In this document: positions 10,674-22,470 of the stretch, piece after piece
How positions within the stretch are numbered: the first letter of the stretch is position 1
How the letters are laid out: every line of letters starts with the position of its first letter
Source of the DNA: Stromatinia cepivora
Taxonomy: Eukaryota > Ascomycota > Leotiomycetes > Helotiales > Sclerotiniaceae
NCBI GenBank assembly: GCA_014898415.1
Contig: RCTD01000010.1
Location: 496,001 to 560,000 of the forward strand
Length of the DNA: 64,000 bases
Direction: 5' to 3'
Translations under genes and position numbers: made by a program
The notes under the pieces: generated by a model
What the model was told of the DNA's origin: nothing
Database searches by the model: none
Seen by the model: only the letters and a program-made list of their open reading frames with translations

Positions 10674-13600
10674 TTCTAAAAGAGTTCGCTTAAAATATCC
10701 AATCAAAAAATAGCGTAAAACTCTGGAAGAAGGTCGATGTGAAAACTAGACTACATTCACCCCTAGGAGCAGAAGTTTTCATTCGAGCCTCGGTTTCCAC
10801 CTAGTATGCTAAGGTAGGCTATTTTCTTTCAATATAAAATGGCTCCTATTTTGAGTGAAGGTATTTGACGTTTGAAGGTGAGAGTACCTATATGGAGGAG
10901 ACCATGGGGAGTGGAATTCATCTCGCGGAATTTATCTCGCAGAACTTCAGGGCGATGAGCTCGATGACTACCTTTTCTCTCTATTGAAGAAAAAGCAATC
11001 TGTACGATCTTGAGAGGACTCATAGGAAAAGTCAGGCCATGAATAGAAGGGACACTTTTTTTTGTTGTCAATCATTAATCATAGAAAGATAGTTAGATGA
11101 GAATGCTTCGTTCTGACCCCCCCACTACTATATCATACCTACCAAATCTTATTCATGGCTTCGACAACAAGAGTCAGCTATTGAATGGTAACAACTATAT
11201 CTATCTACTCTCTGATCCATTGAGAAATCGTATATGCACATTGAAACTTCAAACTACCTTTCATTCCATCACTGCAGCGTTTTCATAACTCAAGAAAGAG
11301 AATAAATCTCCAGCTACCTTCTACCATGGAAATTTTGAAGATGGAAACCGAAGTCTAATCGATGCTTAAATCGACCGCCTCAAATGGAGTGATCAAAACA
11401 AGGAGATTAGCTAGTCTTGGCACCATTTAAGGATTAACGAGCACAGCCTCAAGCCAAGAGTAGAACTAATTGATAAAATTGCCTTCAAATCTACCAGCAT
11501 CAATAATTGCAATCTAACAACTAAATGAAATTTCCCGACGATCTGAGTCACCCATCCTTGAGATATGATTAGAACCCATGATTCACCATCATCTAATCCC
11601 ATTTCCGATGCCTTTTACCCCCGAGTTTATATTATAAGATAGCTTTCTCTCCTACAAAACTCGATCTTCAAATCACTTATACACAGATAGGGTGTTTATT
11701 TCCTGTATGGAACTACTAACAGAATTTAGGGATATCTTCAGGATAGGTAGATGAACAACGGGATATTGGAAGAGTCTAGATAATACTTATGGTATATTCA
11801 GAGAAGAACATGGTATATTATATCATCACCTTGGAGAGTGTCATCCAATAACGTAAAACTTTAAATGATAACAAAATATCGAACTTAAATCATAAACTAG
11901 GAGTCTCAAAACCGCGTTGAAATCTACCGTGTATTTTATCAGCAGCCAGTAAACTTTCATAGCAACTATCAAAAAGTGTCTGAAACCCCGAGTCTTTCAT
12001 GGAGCATTCCAAGCAGCAGGGTCTAAATTACTTTTCCCTCATTGGGGGTGATACAAGTATATATATTTCAGACTCTTCTTTTCCAAACGACCTAAGGGGA
12101 GAGATAGGAGATGAAGAACGATAGGTGAATGGGCTGTGTGGTTGGTTGTAAGACTAAGGCCCGATGGCCGAATCAATGAATAATCCGCCAAGAAAGAGAT
12201 AGCCACATGCTAATTTCATTTCTAATTACGTCCTTTTCAATTTCTAGTTCATGTGAATATAGGCCATGGACTTCTAATCACGAAAAGTTTAATTTGGTCA
12301 TTCCTTCTGCCTGTTGAAATAATTTTAGTGACTAGACGGCCGCGACCCACATTCACATGAACTAGACGAGAATAGCATCATGCTCGAATAATTCAGCATT
12401 CGCCATCACTAGCACCCTCTCATCCACCTCAGCTTGCCCTTTAAAGCATTTCAACTATTTTGGAAATGAATTCCTGTATGTACCTACTCAGGCACTTTAC
12501 ATTTACTTGGCGATTGATGGGCGGTCATCGTACTCAATTAGCAAGATTATCTCGCAGCAGGTTTCAACTTTTATCGTATCTAACCACAACAAGCCAACTA
12601 CTGGTTCTATGCACCCTGCTGACTCTCGTCCTGATCGAGGTCCTCGACGAAGATTTATGACAACAGCAAGAAATCAAGAAAACATTATTCCCCTCTACAA
12701 CCCCATAGATTACCGTGCTGTTAAAGTCTTCTAGTGTAGCACCACCCAAAATTCTGCTTGGAAAATACCCAGAATCCCGTACTTTTCTTCAAGTTTCGCG
12801 GTCATAGAAAGTTCCAAGTCGAGACTGGGTTTCCTGTTTTTGCTTCTAGTGGAGGGAGGTCTATCTAGGTATATACATGTAGGATGCGGATTTGCTAACG
12901 ATTAGGCGACAGGAACCGGGTGAATGTGTTGACGATGTACTGAGATTAATGAGGCTGAGCTTGGGGTAGATGGAGTTTACATCTGATGATTCACCCTTTT
13001 TTCTCAGTATATTTCTGGCCTCCGAGTCCTCTTGATTATATAAAGTATTACCTACAAGCCCAGAGTACTGATTAAGGCCACAATTCAGCTTGAAGCCACT
13101 CAACCAACAAGGGCTGGAAGAATGTAGTGAACCTATATTAGCTGATCGGTATGATATTAAACAATCATGCTAATCGACAATTATTCACATCAGCTAGTGA
13201 GATTATTAACTCCATCTTAATGCGGTTTCATCTGATTCCAGTACTCTACATCTGGTCTCAGCAACCATATCAATAACAACAAAAACCCCATCACCATGAA
13301 TTAGCTCACGTATCTTCACTCAAATTAGTAGACTCTCATCTTTACAGGGCCTACAAACAAGCTACTTCACCCATTAAGAACCCCGAAACACAAACAAAAA
13401 GCTTGATCACCTCAAGAATACCTCACAGCCCAAAATGTATCTAAAATCACCCACTTCAAGAACTCGACCCATCGCCCATCCTTTACGATTAGCAGATGTA
13501 TACATAGGTATGCAATCCCAAGTACTTCAAATCTCAACTATTTCAAATCGCCAAGCGAAAAGGCCCAATAATCACAGACATAAAACCAGATTAAAAGTAA

Positions 13601-14646
13601 ATCCCTCCTATTCCCAACCCATCGCACAAAACGTGGCGCAACATGAAGAAAGGCGGGAGATTAAACCCCAAATATTCACCATCTCCCAACCCTCTTTCTC
13701 GGTATGAGACTTCTTCTAAACTCGTTATATAAGACATCATACACACTGCAATAATAAATACAGTAGAGCAAGGGGTCGTACGGTATATATTTCGGATTGA
13801 TGGTTTTGGTTTTGGTTCTGGGTTGTGTCTTGGAGTTTATATATATTTGGGAGAGTATGGGTCATGTAATCTATGAAGGAGGATATACTATATCATATTA
13901 TATTAGAGCGTCTTTATGGAATCATCTTATTGAATCCCATCCCATCATGTATCCTTACTTTCATCCCATCCCTTCAAATTGAATTCAATCTCAAAATACT
14001 AACGACAACGACAATAATAACCCCCCCCCTTCCCATCACCTCTATCTACAAAAATCCACGCAACTTCAATCACACCATCAACAATCCCTCAAAACCCCTC
14101 AAAGCCACTCAAAAGCCAAAGCCAAAGCAAAATCATCGAATGACCGTTTGTTGTCATCACTTGCCACCCATACATTTCTTTTCTTACGGTTTCAAGGTTA
14201 GCATGGCTATATATACTATTCCAAATCTTACGTTTGTTAAAATATCTTCGGCGTAAGAGTAAGCGAGATAAGGGGGAGGGGTAGGGAGAAGTGAATGGAT
14301 GATTCCGGAGAGCGGTGGATTTGTGGTTCTATAGTTCATTACTAGGGAAAGCTTTTGGGAAACCTTGTTCACTTGAGAAGAATCGAAAGAAAATACCAAG
14401 CAGTGAAAATCATAGTATGGGATATCACGAAACTTCCACTAGGTAATATGCACTAAAGAAGTGAATATTGTTCATCATATTATACATTGCTGAAACTTAT
14501 AACACTAAATCTAAACTATTTATCCTTGCTCCATGCGTATATAGAATAACATCGCCCAGTCTAATCATGCCCAGATGTCTATTTTCCAACTTTCGTTATG
14601 ATATCGAAAACTCCACGCAATTTAGGGCATACCGCGCACCAGAAGA
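10674..14646. other. Intergenic region, 4 kb, no supportable gene
   Basis: The open frames here (largest about 127 codons at 13873-14256) are Pro/Thr/Asn-rich, lack family features, and overlap each other. A CT/CA-rich strand bias at 13.9-14.1 kb explains the longer frames. No repeat, RNA gene or transposon end was recognised. Confidence 0.4.
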
Positions 14647-15842
14647 TCAAAGCCATCCAAAAACAGCCAACCCAACCACGACCATCGGTATCCACCCCAT
14701 ACTCCCTGTTCCCTCCTTCCAACCCATCGTCCCCGCATTCGTATTATTTATCAATACCGCCGGAGTCCCCGTAATATTCACCCCCTCATCCACCCCACAA
14801 ACAACTTTACACCCCTCACTCTTCCTCTTTTCTAGCTCCCTCTTACTGCCAGCATAGTGGCCACTAGTATTATACACCAATTCAATCCATTGAACCTGTA
14901 GAAACGCTTCATCATAAAGACTCATATTCCCCGTCCATTCTCCTCCATCACTCCACATATTTAATATCAATCCGCTCGGTGATTTCGGAACTTGGTATGA
15001 AATATTCGCAACACTTTCGCCGTTTACATACCAGGATGTTTGTTTGGGCATCCAATCCATTCGATATGTATTCCAAACACTCCAATCCATAGCTCCATCT
15101 ACGGTGCTCGCATTAGATGTAGCTCGGGGTTCTGCGTCACCTGCTTTGTTGAGGGAAGGTTGATTCGTGTATTGGACTACATTTCGGGGACCGGAGGTAA
15201 GGATTTCTATGTCGGATTCTTGGATGGGGTTGGAGTCTAGATAGGTGAACATTCCCGCGCATGCTCCTTCGGAACCAACAACTCGGGCTAAGAATCGTGC
15301 GGACAAATATTTGAAATTCTTTTCGTTGGAGTCGAATTCGGCTACGGATTGGAATTTTTCGAGGCGGGCTGTTCGGAGCGTGAGGTAGGTGTCGTATGAT
15401 TTGTCATTGTCTGTTGAGGTTTCTGGGGGTATTATGTTAGTATCTCGACTGGCAGACAGAGAGGACGGAATGTTGAGAACGTACCAATATATACATTATT
15501 CGGTGAATTAATCATCAACACACTACTTCCACTTTCCACCATAGTATCACTATTATTCCAACTCTGCGTCGACCAATCATTATTCCATGCCTGTCCCGAA
15601 AAGAAATCCGACGTTGCAAATGCATTGGTTGTATCACTCTCATTTGCGATCAACTCCGGAACCGTCTGCGAAGCTGCGGCCACGGTTCGAAAATCGTGAA
15701 ATCTGTGATATGTGAAATATCCAGAAGAGGCACTATCGGTTCGAAAACATGAACAATCTTCGCCATTATCTTTTTGTGCGAGGACTTTGATGGTCGTGAA
15801 TAATAGGGCCAAAGGAATGGGCGGTAATGAGAATATCTTCAT
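14647..15842 (-). CDS. Secreted GH16 family glycanase, probably GPI-anchored
   Basis: Proposed exons are 15842-15485 and 15422-14647. The 62-nt intron (15484-15423) gives NVYIETSTDNDKSYDTYL and 377 residues. An N-terminal signal peptide (MKIFSLPPIPLALLFTTIKV) precedes the mature start near LAQKD. The GH16 catalytic motif ExDxE is present as ESDIE, with Glu188, Asp190 and Glu192, followed by beta-sandwich landmarks MDWSVWNTYRMDW and ILNMWSDGGEWTG. The C-terminus has a small-residue stretch and then a hydrophobic tail ending WIPMVVVGLAVFGWL, fitting a GPI signal. The family cleaves or transglycosylates beta-glucans and related wall polymers, so an extracellular wall or host-polymer role is likely. 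Several NxS/T sites lie in the mature part. Exact substrate is not decidable. Confidence 0.88.
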
Positions 15843-16694
15843 TCTGGAGGATTTGCTGGCCGAGGCCCGATATATGTATTGATGATCGTATCGTGAAAGG
15901 TGCGATGCGGTAGAACTGCTGCAAATGTGGTGTATCGAAAATAAATCTGAAATGAAGGAAACGTTTCACACTACAAATGCGACAAATTCACCAACTCATA
16001 CTCATATGCATCGGTAATCAAAATAAGATAACTGTTATAACAACGAAAGGAAGAGGCTGACCGACCGAGTAAATAACCTACCAAAAGAATTGAATCAATG
16101 AATACGAACTAAATATCGCAAAGTAACGGGAGATGAAGATATAAAAAGTCAAGCCCCCCATCTTTTCTCGTATTCAAATCTAGTTCGTGCATCGTCGCGC
16201 ATCGTCACGCATTTCACATCTTGGTGTTTCCGCACGTTTGTTTTTTTACTTGGAAGTTGTTTGGTGTACAGCTGAGATGGAAATTGAAACGAGCGCCTAT
16301 TACGTGATAGGTAAGGCCTGTAAGAGGACTGTGAATAAGCCGCAGTTAGGCCGCATAGCGAGAAGTGTTAGGGTGAAACTCCACATTTATAGGGATTGTG
16401 GGATTTAGGGTTGATTCTGGGGTGGAGGATAACTTTATTATGACAACGCATCATAATTGTATGTTGTCTTCTGATGGGAGGGTGGGTTTCTGAATTTTGA
16501 CAATTATCATTATTTACCTTTGAATTCTACGAAGCAAGTAGCTTTAGTCAAAGTCTGGCGAATACAGCAAGTACTGTCTGGACTTCTCAAACAATTCGCA
16601 TCAAGAAATTATATTCCAGTCACGCATTTTGCACGACAACGACAATATATGAACAGACATGCAATTTGGATTCAGGGTTTAAAGTTATTCTCCC
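15843..16694. other. Spacer upstream of GH16
   Basis: This is the GH16 promoter side on the minus strand. The plus frame at 16187-16408 (73 codons) has no recognisable feature. A short direct repeat, CATCGTCGCGCATCGTCACG, lies near 16190-16209. Confidence 0.4.
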
Positions 16695-17318
16695 TCATGT
16701 CCCTTCATCTTCTCTGGAAGGCGTATCCCCTTCTATTTGTTGCCTCAGCCATTCTGGAAGAGGTGGCATAATACCAGTATCCCTCTTCACTTGCCAAGCC
16801 TCCTGCAAAGCTGCCGTCATTAGCCCCGGTGTCCAAAGAGCCGCCTCGTACTCCATAATACCAGAGCGACCTTCCTGATTCGGCCTATGTATCCCTCCGC
16901 ACTCCCAGCGAAAGGTCCCGCCCATGATATAGTTCCTCCGCTGATAGATTGCCTCTTGCACGTTCTCGACGCGGATGTCGCCATTTACACCAAAAAGTGG
17001 AATAATATGCAGGTAACAATTCGTATCAGCTCTTTCATGGGACTGCAGTTTCCTCCGTGTGAAAAATTGAGCTTGTTTCCTGTTTCCTTGTTCATCTACG
17101 GCGGTTATTTGTATTATGTAAGGGATATCGGGATAGAACCTTGCGAGAGTTAGAGAGTTCATGACTGAAAAAGTCTTCATATTGATGGCTTCAAAGAAAT
17201 CCGTAAGTTCCGAAGGTTGATTAAAGTAGAAGGAGGTTTGGGCTCTCAGAGAGGTGCAACAAGTTGCGAAGGTATTGCGGCTGATGACTGCCTCGATATC
17301 CTCTTTAGTAGGTGCCAT
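16695..17318 (-). CDS. Unrecognised protein, local family copy A
   Basis: A single-exon frame of 207 residues starting MAPTKEDIEAV. I do not recognise the family. It shares an ordered set of motifs with the two minus-strand frames to its right: TFATCCTSL near residue 16, SELTDFF near 36, PYIIQI near 65, FFTRR near 84, and a C-terminal region with YIMGGTFRW and MEYEAALW. There is no signal peptide or membrane segment, so it is probably intracellular. The two adjacent Cys of CCxSL are conserved in all three copies. Tandem same-strand arrangement and low mutual identity point to old local duplication. The intact 624-nt frame and conserved motifs argue that it is a real gene. Function is unknown. 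Confidence 0.65.
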   Translation of the reverse strand: MAPTKEDIEAVISRNTFATCCTSLRAQTSFYFNQPSELTDFFEAINMKTFSVMNSLTLARFYPDIPYIIQITAVDEQGNRKQAQFFTRRKLQSHERADTNCYLHIIPLFGVNGDIRVENVQEAIYQRRNYIMGGTFRWECGGIHRPNQEGRSGIMEYEAALWTPGLMTAALQEAWQVKRDTGIMPPLPEWLRQQIEGDTPSREDEGT

Positions 17319-18034
17319 GATCTACATAAACTGGGGAAACTTCAATATGGAAAGTTAGTAATGTGGCTAGTAGTCCATAGAAATACTTCTCCTTTTACAG
17401 CTGTTTGTCACTGTCGGTACGTCATGTGACCAACCTCACAAAGGGAGCCGTACCACTAGCGAATTCTAGTCCCTTCCCCTTCAATGTAAATAGTACCCTC
17501 TTTTCATAGTGTAGGAATGATGAATTAATAAAACACAACACCTTGATAGTACTATGCAAGTTGGTACCACCGAAGTGATACCAACAGTCACATTATGTCA
17601 CATTTTTCTAGGTCATGCTACTCTGTCTGTCATTTGTCTTTACAATGAGAGTAAGGAAAGTTTAGCAGTCCTACGAAGCAAACTAGCATATAAGTTCTAC
17701 CTTGTGATCATCACTAGTGATATGATAAGACAGAGGGAATTTGCTTATACAAGTTCCGTCATAATTTGTGGGATCTTGCAGTTTTTATGTCAAGTGGAAT
17801 GTTCACTCCTAAGAATCACAGGTGAGTTAGGTGAGTTTGCCTATACGAGTATAATGACAACTACAGGCAATAGAATTTGTGGGAGTTACATTTTTTTGTA
17901 GATAACAAGGAGAGCTAAGTGACATAAAGTTATGGAATTTTCAATGTATGTTCATGACAAGTCAAACACAAAACCCCCCGACGATATCCCCCCAGTTCCT
18001 ACTCAATCTAGCACCCGATTACCCTTCCATTGTA
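17319..18034. other. Spacer between family copies A and B, with a local duplication
   Basis: Upstream of copy A. A plus frame of 115 codons (17554-17901) is probably spurious. It holds a short direct duplication: GAATTTGCTTATACAAGT at about 17738 and GAGTTTGCCTATACGAGT at about 17833, differing only by transitions, each followed by AATTTGTGGGA. Confidence 0.35.
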
Positions 18035-18532
18035 TCATTTATCAACTATCTCCCCCTTGAACTCCAAATCAGCGCCTCCAAACGCAGGCTTCATAGTGCA
18101 ACCCACCCGTGGAGCACTCATCCACGTCATCCCCATACTCCCAAAAGAACGTCTTCCCCAAGACATATACCCAGCATCCTTCAACATCACTTCCTCTTTC
18201 AGCCCTTTATCCATAGATGACGCGCTGTGAAAAAATCTCAAAAACTGACTCGGATCATCTGGGTCCACATTCTCATTTCTCGGAAGGAAAAATCGACATG
18301 ATCTTTTGAGGCCCTCTTTCACATATATTGGAAAGATTTGAATTACGTAAGGAGCGTCGAGAAGACTGGATACGTGAGGATGGTTATTGAGAGCGGTGAC
18401 TGGAATCATGATTATGGGACTGAAGAAATGGATGAGTTCTGGTGGTAGATTGATTTGTCGATTGTTGGGTGTTCTACTGGGCTTGAGAGAGCTGCAGCAG
18501 GTTTCGAATGCAGTTTTGAGGGGCTCCGCCAT
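18035..18532 (-). CDS. Unrecognised protein, local family copy B
   Basis: An open frame ending at 18035. I chose the ATG at 18532 (MAEPLKTAFETCCSSL, 165 residues) because it aligns with the starts of copies A and C; the frame is open to an earlier ATG at 18661 (208 residues). Shared family motifs in order are TAFETCCSSL, PPELIHFFSP, APYVIQIFP, CRFFLPR, FLRFFHSASS, YMSWG and APRVGCTMKP. No known domain, signal peptide or catalytic motif is recognised. It lies head to tail between copies A and C on the same strand. Expression of the longer form cannot be excluded, but its extra 43 residues have no counterpart in the paralogues. Confidence 0.6.
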   Translation of the reverse strand: MAEPLKTAFETCCSSLKPSRTPNNRQINLPPELIHFFSPIIMIPVTALNNHPHVSSLLDAPYVIQIFPIYVKEGLKRSCRFFLPRNENVDPDDPSQFLRFFHSASSMDKGLKEEVMLKDAGYMSWGRRSFGSMGMTWMSAPRVGCTMKPAFGGADLEFKGEIVDK

Positions 18533-18840
18533 GATTAATTGAATGGATGGAGAGGTTGTGAGGTTTTGTGCTATTACCAGCGTTGCGGAACTTAACATCA
18601 ATTGCCTCTTCAGTGTGGATGTAAGTCCATTTGAATACTCTCCATAGATGCTATTTGCCATAACCCCTTACACCATATATACCGCCCAGCTGATTTTCAT
18701 CATCTGGAAGATTTATGACACAGGAGCAAGATAAGTCAAACATGATGATCCTAAGTCATACGCGCTTATTATCCAAAAGTCCTGCACCTAAGAAATCATC
18801 TTATTTTACCATTGTTGAGTGTATCCCCTCCAAGCATTCC

Positions 18841-19254
18841 TCAAACAATCTTCTTCCAAACCGATGCCCGATACGACCACTTATGAGCCCTATCCTTACA
18901 TCCCCAATAATAAACAATCCCTTCAGAATAAGAGTTCTCCTTCAAGCGTTCGATCCCACTCTTCCAAGAAGTAGTGTGGACAAATTGTACATAATCAGGA
19001 ATGAAATCACTCGTTCTTTGAAAGAAAAGACGCGATGGACCATCAGGTCTTCCTTGCAATAGTGGCGTGACTTAAACTACGGAAGCACAATTGAGTGCTG
19101 TGGTCATCTGAGTAAACATGCGGATTCTCCGAAGGTAATTCATCATTTCTGGATTGAAGAAGTGAATTAGCTCTAGCGGTTGTATGGCGAGTGGTGTTCT
19201 AGGTTCCATGGATGCGCAGCAGATTGGGAAGGTTGTTTTTAGTGAAGGATTCAT
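18841..19254 (-). pseudogene. Local family copy C, interrupted by one in-frame stop
   Basis: The frame from ATG 19254 (MNPSLKTTFPICCASM) runs to a TAA at 19074-19072, then stays open in the same frame to 18841, about 136 sense codons. The stop falls where A reads PYIIQI and B reads PYVIQI; here it reads SVV-stop-VTPLL, so a single C-to-T change of CAA to TAA explains it. Other motifs persist (PLELIHFFNP, SRLFFQR, YVQFVH, YYWG). A very short intron is not plausible, because no in-frame GT..AG pair of usable length surrounds the stop. Most likely a recently killed paralogue; stop readthrough or a base-call error are the alternatives. Confidence 0.6.
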
Positions 19255-19766
19255 AGCGTATGAAAGTTATTGAAACGGATAGATCAAAGAATCAGAGAAT
19301 TCAAAGAGCTTACACTGTTTATGGTGAAGTGATTGCTGACCAGGATTAGTTATTATAACAGAGCTAGGAAACTTCCTGAGTATTCCATGCTGTTGTTGCT
19401 TGCCATATACCTCCGCCTCAAGAACATTTGGCCGCTGATTTTCGTCGTTTGTGGAGTTTTGGGCGACAACAATCAAAGATATCAGTATCAAATCTCCCGA
19501 ACCCACAATATGTGCTCTCCTTGAGAAACTTCCTCGAGGTAAGTGGCAGTTCCTCCATCATTGCGTTGAGATACCAATAGAAATCGCAGAGATTCGCGGC
19601 ATATCTGGCGTTATCTCTTCGTGAGACCAGTAGCAATCATCCCAGAAATTCATACGCATGATTACCAATGGGAATCCGGTAATGAAGGTGAGAAACATGT
19701 ATTCCCACAGTTGGGCATTCGTTCTTTGGCGTTACGACCATAGTGCCTATGGCACCTTGCGTGAAA
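19255..19766. other. Spacer between copy C and the disrupted gene
   Basis: Short frames on both strands overlap each other and show no family features. This side would hold the promoter of copy C (minus) and of the disrupted plus-strand gene. Confidence 0.35.
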
Positions 19767-20157
19767 AGATCGCATAGACCACAAATCCAACCCGTGAGCA
19801 ACTAAAGCTCATTGAGAGTGGCATCAAGAAATTCGTGATCAATGATTCTCCCAACCCCGGCCAGCAGCTCGAATGCATGGTCCATCATCGAGACGTTTTG
19901 GTCCTCAAATTATTAATCGGACCGAGGTACAGATATATCCATTTGGTGTTTTCTGTCAATGTCATGCGCACCTGTAAACAAATCGAGAAAGAATGCGCTA
20001 AAATTCTGTATGGAGAGAATACATATCAGTTTAGAACAGCCTACCGTTATTGTAGAGAGCAGCTGCTGCGCACGCCATGGCGGATCCCTGGTTTCCATAT
20101 TTTGCACAATTACCTAGCAAAGCGACTATTACCCAAGCTGTAGAAAGGCTTTTTGAT

Positions 20158-20165
20158 CTGAATTG
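20158..20165 (+). repeat. 8-bp target duplication CTGAATTG, left
   Basis: Identical to 20652-20659. Eight-base duplications are the hallmark of hAT transposases. Confidence 0.85.
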
Positions 20166-20651
20166 CAGGCATGGGCATCTGTACCCTACCCGGGGTATTT
20201 GACCTCTGCAGAGTGGTTACCCTACCCTATAGTGGTTTTATAAAGTGGTTATCCGACAATACTGTTGAGTATTAGAGTACTATAGGGTAAATATCATATG
20301 ATCATTTTATATTATCATTTGAAGTTTTATTATATTATAGGTTAATCATATGATATTGAAATTATATGATATTTGAATTATATGATATTTGAATTATATG
20401 ATATTTGAATTATATGATATTTGAATTATATGATATTTGAATCATATGATATAGAAAGTATATAATACAAGATTCCGAATTATATGATATTTGAATCATG
20501 TAAACTCATGTGCTAAATACTCTGCAGTATTTTAGCACCCGGAGCATTTCTCTAAGTGGTTATCCTACCCTATAGAGCTCGAGCAGGATGGCTTTTCGGT
20601 TGGGTTTACTCCGGGTTATCCCGGGTATACCCTACCTTTTGCCTAACCCTG
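20166..20651. mobile_element. hAT-like MITE, 486 bp
   Basis: Flanked by a perfect 8-bp duplication CTGAATTG. The ends begin CAGGCATGGGCATCTGTACC on the left and, on the reverse strand of the right end, CAGGGTTAGGCAAAAGGTAG; hAT termini typically start CAGGG or CAGTG. Subterminal words such as GGTTA(C/T)CCTACCCTATAG occur near both ends. The core is AT-rich and carries a minisatellite. No coding capacity exists, so it depends on a transposase elsewhere. A second element of nearly the same size (61169-61651) shares the left-end ATCTGTACCC and the CAGGG right end. Confidence 0.8.
20341..20455 (+). repeat. Minisatellite in MITE core, 16-bp unit
   Basis: About six copies of ATTATATGATATTTGA in tandem, the outer copies slightly diverged (one reads ATCATATGATAT). 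One more partial unit lies near 20478. The ATATGATATT words are close to palindromic. Confidence 0.85.
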
Positions 20652-20659
20652 CTGAATTG
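20652..20659 (+). repeat. 8-bp target duplication CTGAATTG, right
   Basis: Second copy; see 20158-20165. Confidence 0.85.
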
Positions 20660-21539
20660 TTATCAGCCCGAGTTCATCGCCAGAGACCCGTTCATTCGTT
20701 TTGTAGCTTACATTAGACAAAGGAATGCTTCACTATTACGAGATATCAAGTTCGATGGAATGTTCAAGTCGGCACAAGTCAATTACCGCTATCGCTCGAT
20801 GGAATTGATTGAGCCCAATCCATATCTTGGCTTTGGGGCAATATTGCCAACGTACACACTTATCATCGGAGAGAGCTGCCCGAAGCTACGGAAGCTCACT
20901 CTTCACCAGTCCCATGATCTTGGGCGTTGGAGCAGCGATCTTCAAAAGCCTGATGATATGAGTAGTGAAGATATGATCGACAATATTGTAAAGGATGCGG
21001 CTCTGCGTCTCCCATCTCTTCGAGAACTTCAGCTAGGAGCTTACTTCAATGTTCCAGATGCGCCTAGAGAACTGCGCGATAGAGATTGCAGAACTGAGTG
21101 GGGAAAATCTCTTCAATGGATGAAATTTGTTGATGAGAGAAAGAGAGATCAGCAACCTCAAGTGGATATAGAGAACAATATGTTAATTGATAGGACGGGA
21201 GTCCGCAGTGGTAGTGGTAATCGCTACGAGGACTCAGTGGAACACGTACGTCATGGTAGATACGGTACCAGCAATTGCAACTGGAGTTTCACCCGTTGCC
21301 CTTCTCAAGCTACTTCAAGCCACACTGGAGAATTGTACAGGCTTGGTCGGAATGAAAGAGATCAATACGGGTTTCTACCGAAAACTACCGACCGTGTCTG
21401 GAGATGTCAGGATGCCCACGGGGGTATTAGGGATCCCATAGGGAACATTTTGAATGTTGCGGTGAAGATCGACCCGCGCGGTGCACCCCACACAATTTCT
21501 CCTAGCAAACTTGAAATGGTATGTCAGTGCAAGGAATAA

Positions 21540-22470
21540 AAGGATTGTCACATCGGACCAATCCTTGTTTTGGTAATTGTTGAAGCGGAAAAATTATGCT
21601 TGCTTAGGAGGCAGAAGTCCTCCGAACAACAGATTCTAGATTGTATTAGCAAACAACATCTTTAAACAACCGCCGGGAGTTGAGCACTTTTGTAGCTCAT
21701 AATGAATGTCTTCTATGATTCGTATGCTAGAATGCGTGAAAATGTGCCTGGTATGATTGATCGGAATTGCTGGTGAACCGCGAAGGGAGGTGTATGATGC
21801 GGGGTATCAGGAAGTTTCCATGATCCGAGACTTACACACTTAACCTCCCTCCATTGGGTACAGATACCCAGAATAACCATCCCTTATTAACTAGTAGCTA
21901 GATATTTGCGGGTGAGGTTTTCCTTTCCTCAAATGTACGGCAGCATGTTGAACAATTTTCATTCCAATTTCATGATACCTCGTCTGATCTGGGAAGAGTA
22001 ACCACTTTTTTTTACGAATGTATGGAGAAAAAACAAAGAAATCTCTTCTCAATCACTTGGGTTGACAAGATATCATGTCAATAGAGAGCCATGGCACTTA
22101 TACGAATGAGAAAAGCTCATGTAAATGCAATAACGTGAAGAATAATGATGAACACTCGTTCTTGCCTGCCACCAGAGGTTTGCAGTGCTTATTCAAGTCA
22201 CATCTTCAAGCAGTCCAGTAAAATGTATTAATATTCTCTGTTCCTTCTGTATGCATAAAGTTGTGAAATTGATCAGCCATGGCCCAGTTCATCAGTTAAG
22301 CTTCGAAAACCAGCTCATTGATGAACTTCAGTTTTGAGATTCAGGGGTGTAGGTATATATCACAGCTGAGAGATAATTTTGTTATCTGACATGGTCTCAA
22401 ATATTGAAAGTTACCATGATGATTCAACGTCTGGATAGATTATGCTCGTATATTGCCCACTAATTCAATC
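21540..22470. other. Intergenic, about 930 bp
   Basis: Lies between the disrupted gene and the 3' end of the dehydrogenase. No open frame, repeat or RNA gene is supported. Confidence 0.5.

Larger units (their letters stand above)
19767..21539 (+). pseudogene. Broken gene of an F-box/2EXR-like fungal family, split by a MITE
   Basis: The upstream frame contains CKQIEKECAKILYGENTYQF, the 'cysteine-rich helix then LYGENTF' pattern seen in many Pezizomycotina F-box-like or 2EXR proteins of unknown function. After the transposon the frame resumes at YQPEFIARDPFIRFVAYI, with RQRNASLLRDIKFDG, CPKLRKLTL and LPSLRELQLG (leucine-rich-repeat-like). Removing the 486-bp insert plus one 8-bp target copy restores a continuous reading through AVERLFDLNCYQPEF, showing the insertion hit coding sequence. 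A second lesion, a frame change near 20050-20060, lies upstream, and the frame drifts again near 21180. The gene is therefore decayed at several places. The family name rests on one motif and is tentative. Confidence 0.6.

Noticed and set aside
14468..14857. Plus-strand frame of 129 codons
   Set aside because: Mostly antisense to the GH16 last exon; Pro/Thr-rich with no family features.
17554..17901. 115-codon plus frame
   Set aside because: No family features, and it runs through a short direct duplication in a spacer.
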